Part shown: positions 18,970-28,218 of the stretch, piece after piece
Numbering within the stretch: the first letter of the stretch is position 1
How the letters are laid out: each line of letters begins with the position of its first letter
NCBI RefSeq assembly: GCF_029203305.1
Contig: NC_089462.1
Location: 1,860,001 to 1,924,000 of the forward strand
Length of the DNA: 64,000 nucleotides
Direction of reading: 5' to 3'
Source: Yamadazyma tenuis
Lineage: Eukaryota; Ascomycota; Pichiomycetes; Serinales; Debaryomycetaceae
Notes under the pieces: generated by a model
Seen by the model: the letters and a program-made list of their open reading frames with translations, nothing else
The model's database searches: none
What the model was told of the DNA's origin: nothing
Position numbers and translations under genes: made by a program

Positions 18970-19631
18970 ATTACTCAATTGAAGGCTCGAGACTCGGGCT
19001 GTTAGAAGACCGTGTCTGATGTAGGGCATGTTGAGAGTCGTCTTTTGTGACTGTATAGTTAATATATACCTTTTGTTGAGGGATGTAGAATGTAGATGGG
19101 TGGATGCTCACCTCGTCGACGGGGGCTTTGGGCGTGCGAAGGACGGAGTTGGTACAATTGGCCGAGAAGGGACCAGGTCCCCAGGTCTCACTACCAGGAA
19201 TCTGCCAGGCCCCACTACACCTCCAATCCGATGCTCACCATTACACATTTTGCCCCACCTAGAAAGGTTATCCAGTAGTCATATCAACAACCGCACCGGC
19301 TCCAGCCTCGCCTGCCAACAGCCTCGCACACCCCCGTCGACTCGCACCGTACCTGCCTCCCGTGGCCCGCGCCCTCCAACTGCTTCGCATTAGCCCTGTC
19401 CCATGCTGGCACCTCCCCCTCACCCCCACCGGTCGTCGCTAACTGCAAACCTCCCACACCGCCGCCGGCCCAGAAAAATCCGCACGCCTGGCCCAATCAT
19501 GTCGCCCCAGATGCTAATTTCACTGATAACAAGATTGCAGGCTGGTAGATCCACGCCCCGGCCCTTGTCTTTCCTCCCGCTGCGAAACTCTCAAACCATC
19601 TACATTTCATCTAAGGGGTATTAGATTCACC
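18970..19631. other. Gene-free spacer upstream of PIB2
   Basis: The 660-bp stretch holds the PMP3 3' end and PIB2 promoter. It is C-rich on the plus strand between about 19200 and 19480. I see no ORF, RNA gene or repeat here that I can support. Confidence 0.6.
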
Positions 19632-20972
19632 ATGGCTACAGACGCTACCACCACGGAGTTGCCCCAAAACTGCCTGTTTCTGTTCTCCAAAAAACCGATC
19701 GACTCACCGCTGCCTCTCCAGCTCCGTTCCACCATCTCCAATATCCTACCGGTAACAAGCCCTAAACAGGAACCTCAACACAACTCAGTGATAGAGCAAG
19801 TCTCTACAAACGTGCCACCATCACCTATCAGCCTGGGCACAAAGTCTCACCTTAACAACATCAACTACGATGACCAGATCAGAGCCCCCCGTTTTAACTT
19901 GTTCAACCAGGTGAACGTGTCCACAGATGGGATCAACCGCCTGTTTTCCTTGAGTCTATCCACAAAACCCCTGACAACAAGCGTCCAATCCCAGGGTGAA
20001 GAGCCCACCGCCTCCGACCTGGTGTCGAACTCGGTGTACGTACCAGCAAATTTTGACCTTCATAACTACACTTACGCCACCTCCGTCGTGGATGATGCTG
20101 CTTCCAATTCCTCAAAGGCTAACCTCACCGATGCCCTCAATAACCTCAACGACAACTTGACGAGTTTCGAACGCGAGGACCACGACGAGACTGAGGACCC
20201 CAACCCGCCACCTCCCAACCCGAACGCTTCGTTTGTGAAGCCCGTTTACAAATACAAAAAGCCTCTCAGCATCCCAGCGGTGTTACGGCCACCAAACGAG
20301 GTGGAGCTGGGCTCCTCCTCCACCTCGTCGTCGCTGACGCCTGTCAACTTCAAGGTAGACTTGAGCAACTCAGACACCCTCACACAGCTGCAGCTTTTTA
20401 ACCCTCAGTTGTTTGAAGGAGAGGTAAATGAGCCCATAGAGCCAAGCCATGCTCATTGGAAACCCAATAACTTCACCAACTGCTGTATGAAATGCTTCCA
20501 GACATTCGGGAGCTTTTTCAATATGAAGCGTCGTCACCACTGCCGGTTCTGTGGGTTTTTGGTGTGCTCCAAGTGCTTATTTGAAAGCAGTCTTGATGAC
20601 GAAAAGTATTCGGCCACCACCAGAGGTGCTGCCTCCAGTACAACCACGGGTCTTATGTCGATCTACTTGGATGCCGAAGCCCGGTTTGTGGTGCCCATCT
20701 ATAAGAACATGAATGCTGCAAATGTTGATGTTCTGGCATTAACCAGAGTGTTTAAAATGAGCAAGGTGTGTAAGTCGTGTGGCGACTACTACTTGAACGT
20801 GTTGTTCCACTTGAACAACTGGAATTCCAATGCTGCTAGCCCCTTTAGTACGGTGTTACCGTTTGTGATTGTCAATAATCCCTTTATGCAAAAGAACTTC
20901 AGCAAAAACGCCATTAATGAAAAACGAAATTCGGTCTCTAAAAGTACCGATTGGAACTGGAGTTCTTTTTGA
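19632..20972 (+). CDS. PIB2: FYVE-domain protein, probable TORC1 regulator Pib2
   Basis: A 446-residue protein. The first 270 residues are hydrophilic and Ser/Pro/Asn-rich. A FYVE zinc finger spans about residues 274-381, with HWKPNNFTNCCMKC, the RRHHCRFCG phosphoinositide-binding core, VCSKC and a last pair CKSCGDYY. An insertion of about 55 residues separates the third and last cysteine pairs. The protein ends in STDWNWSSF. Yeast Pib2 is a vacuolar FYVE protein that activates TORC1 in response to glutamine and has a short conserved C-terminal tail after the FYVE domain. The Trp-rich tail here fits my memory of that motif, which is the main reason for choosing Pib2 over other FYVE proteins. 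Confidence 0.65.
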   Translation: MATDATTTELPQNCLFLFSKKPIDSPLPLQLRSTISNILPVTSPKQEPQHNSVIEQVSTNVPPSPISLGTKSHLNNINYDDQIRAPRFNLFNQVNVSTDGINRLFSLSLSTKPLTTSVQSQGEEPTASDLVSNSVYVPANFDLHNYTYATSVVDDAASNSSKANLTDALNNLNDNLTSFEREDHDETEDPNPPPPNPNASFVKPVYKYKKPLSIPAVLRPPNEVELGSSSTSSSLTPVNFKVDLSNSDTLTQLQLFNPQLFEGEVNEPIEPSHAHWKPNNFTNCCMKCFQTFGSFFNMKRRHHCRFCGFLVCSKCLFESSLDDEKYSATTRGAASSTTTGLMSIYLDAEARFVVPIYKNMNAANVDVLALTRVFKMSKVCKSCGDYYLNVLFHLNNWNSNAASPFSTVLPFVIVNNPFMQKNFSKNAINEKRNSVSKSTDWNWSSF

Positions 20973-21372
20973 GCTCTAGTTCCTCCCTGTGAGACACTTT
21001 ACTTCTTGATGTATTAATTTTCAGATATAATTTATTCTAATAGCTAATTTTCACCATTCCCTACGCCCAATGACAATAGATTCTGGATCACAGATTCAAC
21101 GGCTGATTTTTCACTTGAATTCCGTACTAGGAATTACCCTCCGGCAGGCGTGTTAATTGCCTGTTTGAGAACCTCCACCACTAGCCAACACGGGGTACAT
21201 CCCGCATTTTCCCTTGTAATCCCTTATTGTTCAATCTTATCAAGTGACGTTGCTCCCGCTAATTTCCCTTTTGGGACGTCGCGCAGAGGTTGCAACTTTT
21301 TATCTTATCGGTAGGCTGCAACAATAGAATATAAAAGAACCCGGATCTTGTTTGTTTTCCCATCAGAAAACT
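20973..21372. other. Promoter region of the HOL1-like gene
   Basis: A 400-bp spacer with TATAAAAG at 21330-21337, 36 bp before the ATG. It contains no supported ORF. Confidence 0.55.
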
Positions 21373-23022
21373 ATGCTTACTGACTCAGATATAGTTCCGG
21401 GAACCGTGCACTTAGTTGACATTGAAGGTACCCTCCACGTAAAGAAAGATGAACATGGAAACGACAAGGTCATCTTGAGGCCACCACCTTCCAAGAATAT
21501 TAATGACCCATTGAGATGGAGTAGAATGAAGAAGTTCAAACAGTTCTTCATGTTATTCTGGTTGGCAGTATTTTTGGCTTTGGCGGTGGCATGGTCATCG
21601 CCAATTTGGTTGATTTGGACAGTAGACTTGAATTGTACCATCCAAGATTTGAACAACGCCATGGCGTTAACCTTCCTCTTTTTAGGACTTGGATGCTTGT
21701 TTTTACAACCCACCGCCATGAAGTTGGGAAGAAGATTCGTATATCTTATGTGTTGTGTGTTGATGATGATTGCCCAGATAATTGGTTCGCAGGCTACTTC
21801 GGTTCATCAGATATATGGGGTTTTTATTATCACCGGGTTTGCAGCTGCTCCTTGTGACTCTTTGGTTGAAATCTCCACTACTGATGTGTTTTTCCAGCAT
21901 GAAAGAGCCAGTTTTTTGGCCCTCTTCATCTTGGCTCTCTATTTTGGAAATTATTTGGGACCTGCCATCAGTGGGTATATAGTGGACAGGTTGAGCTGGA
22001 AATGGTCGTACTATCTTCAGTTGATAATGTTTGGTGGAACCTTCATCGTCTTGTTGTTCTTCATGGAAGACACCACCTTTAGGAGAAGAGAAGGTGATGA
22101 GGAGTTTGAGGAAGAAATTCTTGGACAAATCAAGTCCAGAGAAACTATAGGTGTTGAAGAGGAAAAAGATAAAACCATCCACCAAGTTAACGAAGCTGCT
22201 TCGTCTTCAGACTCACCCGACGACGACTTTTCAATCGACCACTCGATTCCTGAGAGAGGTTACTGGCAGAAGATGAAAATCATTCAGACCGAGTACAACG
22301 ACAAACGGTCCTGGTTCAAGATCTGGGCTCGGCCATTCCTCATGTTGTCTTTCCCAGCGATTTTATGGGGAGGTCTTATCTATGGGGCCCAAATGATGTG
22401 GCTTTCGTTGATTTCCACCAGCCAAGCCTCTCTTTACGGAGCGCCTCCCTACAGTTTCAGCAGTGGTACCATTGGATTATTCAACTTCTCGCCACTTGTG
22501 GGTAACTTCATAGGTATGCTTTATGGTGGTAAGTTTGTGGACTGGCTCACGATTAAATTGGCAGAGCGGAACAAGGGAATCATGGAGCCTGAATTCAGAT
22601 TATACGCCATGATAGTCCCCACTATTCTCAATGCCTGTGGTTTATTGACTTACGGGTTGGCCAATGCCAACGGCGACCCCTGGCCTGTTTCGGTGATTAT
22701 TGGAATTGGATTTTTGGGATTCTCCATGAGCTCTACCGGTGCTATCTGTTTAACTTATGCCATTGACTCGTACCACGAAATGGCCAGTGAAGGAATGGTG
22801 ATGATGTTGTTCATCAGAAACATGATTGGTATGACGTTCACGTTTGTGTTCCAGTATTGGCTTGACAGGTGTGGGTTGGTACTATTGACATGGTTGTTAT
22901 TCATGATGGCACTTGTCATCAACGGCTCATTTGTGTTGTTGATCATCTACGGGAAGCGGATCCGGATGTACACTAAGGACAGGTACTTGAAGTACTCCGA
23001 TCCCAATTTTGGAATTATGTAG
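21373..23022 (+). CDS. Major facilitator transporter, HOL1-like (DHA1 group)
   Basis: A 549-residue, 12-helix MFS protein starting at the ATG at 21373; the frame is open 21 bp further upstream, but only from TTG. The N-terminal cytosolic region ends in NDPLRWSRMKKFKQ, the DP..WS motif common in fungal drug:H+ antiporters. The TVDLNCTIQDLNNA and LGCLFLQPTAMKLGRRFVY stretches resemble S. cerevisiae Hol1, a polyamine and cation transporter. A charged central loop of about 80 residues separates the two six-helix halves. The substrate is unproven. A TATAAAAG box 36 bp from the ATG leaves very little room for a leader, and I see no short uORF of the kind that controls HOL1 in S. cerevisiae. Confidence 0.6.
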   Translation: MLTDSDIVPGTVHLVDIEGTLHVKKDEHGNDKVILRPPPSKNINDPLRWSRMKKFKQFFMLFWLAVFLALAVAWSSPIWLIWTVDLNCTIQDLNNAMALTFLFLGLGCLFLQPTAMKLGRRFVYLMCCVLMMIAQIIGSQATSVHQIYGVFIITGFAAAPCDSLVEISTTDVFFQHERASFLALFILALYFGNYLGPAISGYIVDRLSWKWSYYLQLIMFGGTFIVLLFFMEDTTFRRREGDEEFEEEILGQIKSRETIGVEEEKDKTIHQVNEAASSSDSPDDDFSIDHSIPERGYWQKMKIIQTEYNDKRSWFKIWARPFLMLSFPAILWGGLIYGAQMMWLSLISTSQASLYGAPPYSFSSGTIGLFNFSPLVGNFIGMLYGGKFVDWLTIKLAERNKGIMEPEFRLYAMIVPTILNACGLLTYGLANANGDPWPVSVIIGIGFLGFSMSSTGAICLTYAIDSYHEMASEGMVMMLFIRNMIGMTFTFVFQYWLDRCGLVLLTWLLFMMALVINGSFVLLIIYGKRIRMYTKDRYLKYSDPNFGIM

Positions 23023-23790
23023 TGAATCCAGTAGTAATTATACATATAATTGTGACTTTACAAGATAATAGAAACCTAATAAAGTTTTGAGAGTTGCGAA
23101 AATTGCCCAAACTGGCTAAAAAACGGGGGAAAAACACGTCTTCAATAGTACCATCAAGCTTGAATACATATAACTACAACAGGCGAGACTCCAGCTCCAA
23201 AGAGGTGCTGGCAAAAATATTTACCATTGTATGAGTTGAATCGATTACACATCTCGTCTATGTCGCGTGAGAGGTATTAATCGTCGTTACGGTCTCTATT
23301 GTTATTTCGGAGCTGTATACACGACCGTTTGTTTATTTGCCTGTAAACGACAACTGCTAAAGTGGAAAAAATCAATGGCAGTGCGAAACAGTAGCACAGA
23401 AAAAAAATCGACAACAGATTCTACCCCTTTCTTTCCTATCACTCAAATCCTGGTGATTCTAGGGCTTTTATCGCTTGTAACTACGTTGTACCGTCCGTCT
23501 TGAATCCTTGTGCAGGCTGTTTCCAATTTTGCCCAATTTCCCGCTGCCTCCCTGTGTTTTTGTGTGTGTTTGTATTTATAAGCACCTTCAACCTACCTGC
23601 CTTTTAGTTTATTCCAAAAAGCGTGTGTATCATCTTTATTAAGGTGTTATTAACTTCCTATCGTCTTGTTCCATCGTCTTCAAGTGCACCCACGTACTTT
23701 TCCTGCTCTGGTTCGTACTGATTTTGCTGTTGTTCGATCTGGCGCTTAGTGAGATCAATACATTTTATCCGCAAAACGGCTTAATAAAAT
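23023..23790. other. Long gene-free promoter region of PAL1
   Basis: A 768-bp spacer with T-rich stretches and no supported gene. A 42-codon ATG ORF at 23375-23503 with a hydrophobic C-terminus is noted among rejected items. Confidence 0.6.
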
Positions 23791-25465
23791 ATGTATCAGC
23801 AACCAAACCATTCATACGCCTCTGCCGAGTCGTTGAGAAGATTGTCGTCCAACAACCCGTTCAGAGGTATCCCTGACTCGGCCTCAAATCGTGTTAGCTC
23901 CACCTCGTCCGGTGGATCTCTGAACATAGTGCGGTCACCGCCTTCTCGCAGCTTCGAGCTGTGGGTTGAGAAAAACAAAAAGTTGATAGAAGAAGACGAC
24001 TCCATCGATGATGACCACTATAACAACTACCTTTTGTTGGATAGTCACGTGTCAGGTCTGTCCACTCGTAATTCGAGTGCTCAGTCAGATCTCGCACCTC
24101 CTCAAAAGCCTCGTCCCACCAGAACCAACTCCGATCCCAGTGTCAAGTATGTATATTTACTAACAAGCCTGCTTTATGCAGGGGCCTTGGGTTCTTCCCC
24201 CCTCCATGCAATATCAGTTCTTCCTCGAGACGCTCAAGTCATCTTTTGTGGCACTAAGCCTCGTCAGCCAAACGGTTAGGCGCAGGTTGTTTTCGCGCTC
24301 ACATTTAGAGGTTGCTGTGTTTTTTTGTGTGTGAACAGCCCCTGATAGCATTTTTGTTTTGTTACTCACAACTAACTTTTTATCTAGGATGTCTTCAAAC
24401 AATCCCTTCGCCAGTGCGTTGAATGGCGGTTATGTCCATTATAGAGATGCTCCTCCCCCACCTCCTGGTGGTACCCAACGTCTGAATTCTGATGATTCTC
24501 CTTCCAGACCTCCCAAGTCCACTGTTCCTCCACCCCCTTCTTATGAAGAGGTTGCTGGCCCCGAAGGCACCAGGAGGGAATACCCACGAGAGAAGGTTCC
24601 AACCTCCAGCTCCAGATCCTCAAGACCTCACAGGAGTCATAGTGACAGTTCTCAACACCACAGGAGCCACCGGTCTAAAGAAGGAAGCGGCAGAGAAAGG
24701 AGTGAAAGAAGTGAAAGACATCATAGTTCCAGTAGGCATCATACGAAGTCTTCTTCTAAGAGGTCCCCTTCCAAGAAGTCACCATCCAAGAAGACGGTGG
24801 AGCCTGTTAAAAGTAAGAACCTAGACACCATTGATAAATTGGATGTGACAGGGTTCTTCGGAGGTGGGTTCCATCACGATGGTCCATTTGATGCATGTAC
24901 TCCTCACCGTAATAAGGATGGTAAGTTGGCCCCAGTTATGGCGTTCCCTGTTGATGGCCCAAACAGCTCTATTAGAGGAGGTACCAAGTTTGATCCAAAC
25001 CAACAACTCGACTTGGCGTTCGGTAATTATACCGACCAAAATGAGATTGTCGGTTCCAAATTCGTCAACAAAGATGATCAACCATATATTAAGACGAACA
25101 AGCAAAGTCACGATATAACTACCACCTTATATACCCCAAAACAGACCCCCTCGGTGATCAACTTTGACGCCAATATCAAGAGTGAGCCTATCCATGGCAC
25201 ACCCACTGCCGGGTTAGGGTCCACCACCTTTGTGGATGGCGCCCCGGCACCTAAAAATGATGAGTTTCTTAACGTAAATAACGGAGGATTGGGTAGAAAG
25301 AAGTCTTTGGTACAAAGATTAAGAAAAAATAGTGGTTCCGATTACCCCAAAAATAGGTCAAATGATGAGTTAAACATAACGCATTCTTTCGATTCTTCTG
25401 AAGGTGCAGGAAATTCTTTAATGAGAAGAGTTAAAAGTTTGAAGGTAGGAAGGAGAGAAAGATGA
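23791..25465 (+). CDS. PAL1: Pal1 family cell-morphology/endocytic protein (two exons)
   Basis: Exon 1 is 23791-24146 and exon 2 is 24388-25465, giving 477 residues. The join AA|G ATG restores one Lys codon and keeps the frame; unspliced, the first ORF ends at 24279. Each exon begins close to an SSNNPF motif, an NPF ligand for EH domains such as Ede1. The Pal1 domain covers about residues 265-335: LDTIDKLDVTGFFGGG, FHHDGPFDACTPHRNKDG, FPVDGPNSS, FDPNQQLDLAFG. A Ser/Arg-rich linker precedes it and a basic tail follows. Pal1 proteins sit at early endocytic sites and at growing tips in fission yeast. Exon 1 contains FE-CTG-WVEKN at residue 57, where CTG probably encodes Ser. Confidence 0.9.
24147..24387 (+). 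other. Spliceosomal intron in PAL1
   Basis: The donor is GTATGT at 24147-24152. An ACTAAC lies at 24371-24376, 11 nt before the acceptor TAG at 24385-24387. A second, perfect TACTAAC occurs only about 10 nt after the donor and is followed by a CAG at about 24181. Confidence 0.88.
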
Positions 25466-25544
25466 AGTGTTGAAGTGCTATGATTTAGTGTACTATAATA
25501 TAAAAATTGTGTTGTTGCAACAATTATTCGCGATTGGATTTTCT

Positions 25545-26609
25545 ATGGGAATGAAAAATCTTCAAAAAATTTTCAACCTGGTACCATACCGTAAAATGTT
25601 AAAATCACATATATGTAACAGGGTCTTGAGAGCTCCGACCGCTTTCAGGGCTGTGAGAGCAGTTTCTTCTTATACCTTGCCCAATATCCATCTTTTGGAA
25701 GAATTAAACGTCAATAAGCAAGACTTCAAAGGGCTATTTTCTCACTCGACCTACAATCAACTATGGTTTCAAAGAGGTGAAAAATTGATTGAAGAATTAA
25801 ACGAATTATTGATCGAAAACCAAGTGAATCCTCCTAACAACTTGAATGAACTTATCAGCTTGACCATAAATAAACCTCAGTTGCAAAAAATCTACAGTAA
25901 CTCATCCTTATTATTCAATTTGCAGTTCTTCTTGGAAGGATTGAAAGAAGCTAATGAAACCTATGAGTTCCAGCAGTTAAACGAGGGGGAAATATTCCGT
26001 AATCCAGATATAACAGAAGTTTCCTCTAACATCCCCCAAAACGAAGCTTTTAAAGACTGGCTTTCTGCATCCTTTGGGTCTATTACCGAATTCAAGAATT
26101 TGTTACTCAACTCTGCCAAAGCCATTAAAGGTGATGGTACTACCTGGTTGGTGGCTCAGCCAAACGTCAGTGAGTCTTCATTGAAGTCCAACTTCACTGG
26201 ATTGTTTAACGAATCCAACGAACCCAAATACACCAAGTTAAGTGTGATGAACACATACAATGCGGGAGTGGTTGACGACTCGATTAGATCTGGCCAATTA
26301 TTCAAATTGCAACAACAGAAAAAGGCCAAGTTAGTGATGGAACAAGAAAAAGAAGGAACCCAAGTCAAGCAAACTCCAGAAACCGAAAACTATTTGGGAA
26401 CTGTGGAAGAAGCCGAGTTCACCCATCTGTTTTCTGATAAAAAAATCATACCTTTGTTGGCAGTGGATGCGTCTTTGAGAAACTACTTATTGGACTACGG
26501 GGTTTTTGGTAAGCAACAGTACCTTGAAAATGTCTGGAATTGTGTCAATTGGTCAGTGGTGGAGCAGAGATTACCTCCTAGATTCATTGCCAACTTCACC
26601 ATTGAATAG
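25545..26609 (+). CDS. MRP1: Mitochondrial small ribosomal subunit protein Mrp1 (mS43)
   Basis: A 354-residue protein from the first in-frame ATG; a second ATG at 25596 gives 337 residues and an equally good mitochondrial presequence (MLKSHICNRVLRAPTAFRAV). The frame runs 78 bp further upstream only from GTG. The body has the iron/manganese superoxide dismutase-like fold used by Mrp1 and Rsm26: LFNLQFFLEGLKEAN, FGSITEFKNLLLNSAKAIKGDG.TWLV, and the C-terminal YLENVWNCVNWSVVEQR. It lacks the metal ligands of true SOD, as expected for a ribosomal protein. In S. cerevisiae MRP1 (YDR347W) neighbours PAL1 (YDR348C), and the same pair is adjacent here. Only 80 bp separate the PAL1 stop from this start. 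Confidence 0.9.
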   Translation: MGMKNLQKIFNLVPYRKMLKSHICNRVLRAPTAFRAVRAVSSYTLPNIHLLEELNVNKQDFKGLFSHSTYNQLWFQRGEKLIEELNELLIENQVNPPNNLNELISLTINKPQLQKIYSNSSLLFNLQFFLEGLKEANETYEFQQLNEGEIFRNPDITEVSSNIPQNEAFKDWLSASFGSITEFKNLLLNSAKAIKGDGTTWLVAQPNVSESSLKSNFTGLFNESNEPKYTKLSVMNTYNAGVVDDSIRSGQLFKLQQQKKAKLVMEQEKEGTQVKQTPETENYLGTVEEAEFTHLFSDKKIIPLLAVDASLRNYLLDYGVFGKQQYLENVWNCVNWSVVEQRLPPRFIANFTIE

Positions 26610-26668
26610 ATAAGATAACTTGTATATATATTAAACTTTATTAATTACATTCTTTAGTATTGAGGGTT

Positions 26669-28153
26669 CTAGTTTTTCAAAGCCTTTTTGACGATTTCTT
26701 CCAATGCGTCTAAATCGTCTGTTGGTACTCTAGTCAATTCGATACCAGTACCAAAGTAATTCTTGATGGCGGTCAAGGTATCATAAGACTTTTTGTCGTG
26801 TACAAAAGATATAGACACACCGGTTCTACCAAATCTACCGGTTCTTCCAATTCTGTGCAAGTATGTGGAAGGGTCTGGTTTACCATCCTTATCGGTTGGC
26901 AAATCGTAGTTAACCACCATAGAAACTGAAGCAATATCAATACCTCTGGCCAAGACATTGGTGGTGATCAACACCTTGGATCTGCCTTCTCTGAAATCGT
27001 CGATTAATCTGTCTCTCTCACTGTTATCCAAATCCGAATGTAACACCGAGATCTTATGTCCCTCTTTCTTCATCTTACTGTACAATTGATTTGCGGTGGC
27101 TTTCCTAGCAACAAAGATGATAGACGAGGCGATGGTCAATAATCCGTATAACTCGAGTAACATCTCAAACTTTTGGTTGTCGTCTTTACAGTCCATGTAT
27201 AATTGTTTGATGGCATCAACATTCAACTCTTCTTGTTTCAAAGATAAGGTGTTGGCATTAGGAACGAACCTCTCGGCAAATTGTCTCACTTGGTCTGGGA
27301 AAGTAGCACTAAAAAGTACCAACTGACAAGTTTTAGGTACCATCTTTTTGATTCTGACACTCTGGTCAGTCAAACCTTGACCATCCAACATATTATCAGC
27401 TTCGTCCAACACGAAAACCTTGACATTCTTAAGGTCCAATACACCTCTTTTCTTGAGTAAGTTCACCATCACACCAGGAGTACCCACTAATATTTGTCCA
27501 TCGATTCTTTCACCAAGTTTGGTGGATTCTGGAACGATTAACTGGGTGGTTATACCGGTAAACTTACCCATCGTCTCAATAACATCCAAGGTTTGTCTGG
27601 CCAATTCTCTGGTTGGGGACAAACAAACACATTGTGGAGCCTTCAAGTTTACATCGACTCTGCTCAACATGGTCAAGGAGAAAGCAGCTGTTTTACCAGT
27701 ACCAGATTGGGACTGTCCGATCATGTTTGTTGGTGGCTCAGAGAGTAAAAGTGGCAAGGCCTTTTCCTGAATTTTTGAGGGTTTGGTGAACTTCATGGCA
27801 TATAAACCTTTTAGTAAGTTTTCAGACAATCCCAATTCATCAAAAGACTTAACAGAATATAACGGGGAATTTGGATCAGCTTGTAAGTCTGCCAACTTGA
27901 CTTGCACTTCATAAGTTGATTGAATCAAGTTACTGTCGACCTTTGTCTCTTCCTTTGGTTCTTCAGATTTGGAATCCTCTTTGGACTCTTCAGACTTTGC
28001 TTCTTGGTTAGGTTCATCCACAAGAGTTTGAGTCAAGTTCTTAGGCTCTTCAGCCGTCTTATGTTCATCGGTTTTGACTTTATCATCCTTGTTGAGAGAC
28101 AACGAGGAAAGAAGCTCAGCAGCATCGTTTTCACTTTTATTTGTATCCGACAT
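26669..28153 (-). CDS. DBP5: DEAD-box RNA helicase Dbp5 (mRNA export)
   Basis: A 494-residue helicase with an acidic N-terminal extension. Motifs in order: the Q motif in MKFTKPSKIQEKALP, SQSGTGKTAAF (I), SPTRELARQ (Ia), VFVLDEADNML (II, DEAD), LFSATFPDQ (III), LITTNVLARGIDIASV (V) and YLHRIGRTGRFGR (VI). The N-terminal FDELGLSENLLKGLYAM and the gapped N-terminus are characteristic of Dbp5/DDX19, which works at the cytoplasmic face of the nuclear pore with Gle1 and inositol hexakisphosphate. I see no in-frame CTG in the parts of this gene I checked. It is divergent from ALG8, 65 bp between starts. Confidence 0.96.
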   Translation of the reverse strand: MSDTNKSENDAAELLSSLSLNKDDKVKTDEHKTAEEPKNLTQTLVDEPNQEAKSEESKEDSKSEEPKEETKVDSNLIQSTYEVQVKLADLQADPNSPLYSVKSFDELGLSENLLKGLYAMKFTKPSKIQEKALPLLLSEPPTNMIGQSQSGTGKTAAFSLTMLSRVDVNLKAPQCVCLSPTRELARQTLDVIETMGKFTGITTQLIVPESTKLGERIDGQILVGTPGVMVNLLKKRGVLDLKNVKVFVLDEADNMLDGQGLTDQSVRIKKMVPKTCQLVLFSATFPDQVRQFAERFVPNANTLSLKQEELNVDAIKQLYMDCKDDNQKFEMLLELYGLLTIASSIIFVARKATANQLYSKMKKEGHKISVLHSDLDNSERDRLIDDFREGRSKVLITTNVLARGIDIASVSMVVNYDLPTDKDGKPDPSTYLHRIGRTGRFGRTGVSISFVHDKKSYDTLTAIKNYFGTGIELTRVPTDDLDALEEIVKKALKN

Positions 28154-28218
28154 CCTTTATGTTATGTAAATTTTTCAGTATCAAAAAAGTTTTCGCGGTT
28201 TGAACCAAGCGGATAACT
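28154..28218. promoter_or_regulatory. 65-bp bidirectional promoter DBP5/ALG8
   Basis: Both start codons are separated by only 65 bp, which contain TTTTCGCGGTTT. Either the genes share a very short promoter or one promoter overlaps the other gene. Confidence 0.6.

Noticed and set aside
23375..23503. 42-codon ATG ORF with hydrophobic C-terminus upstream of PAL1
   Set aside because: Too short, no recognisable motif, inside a normal long promoter.
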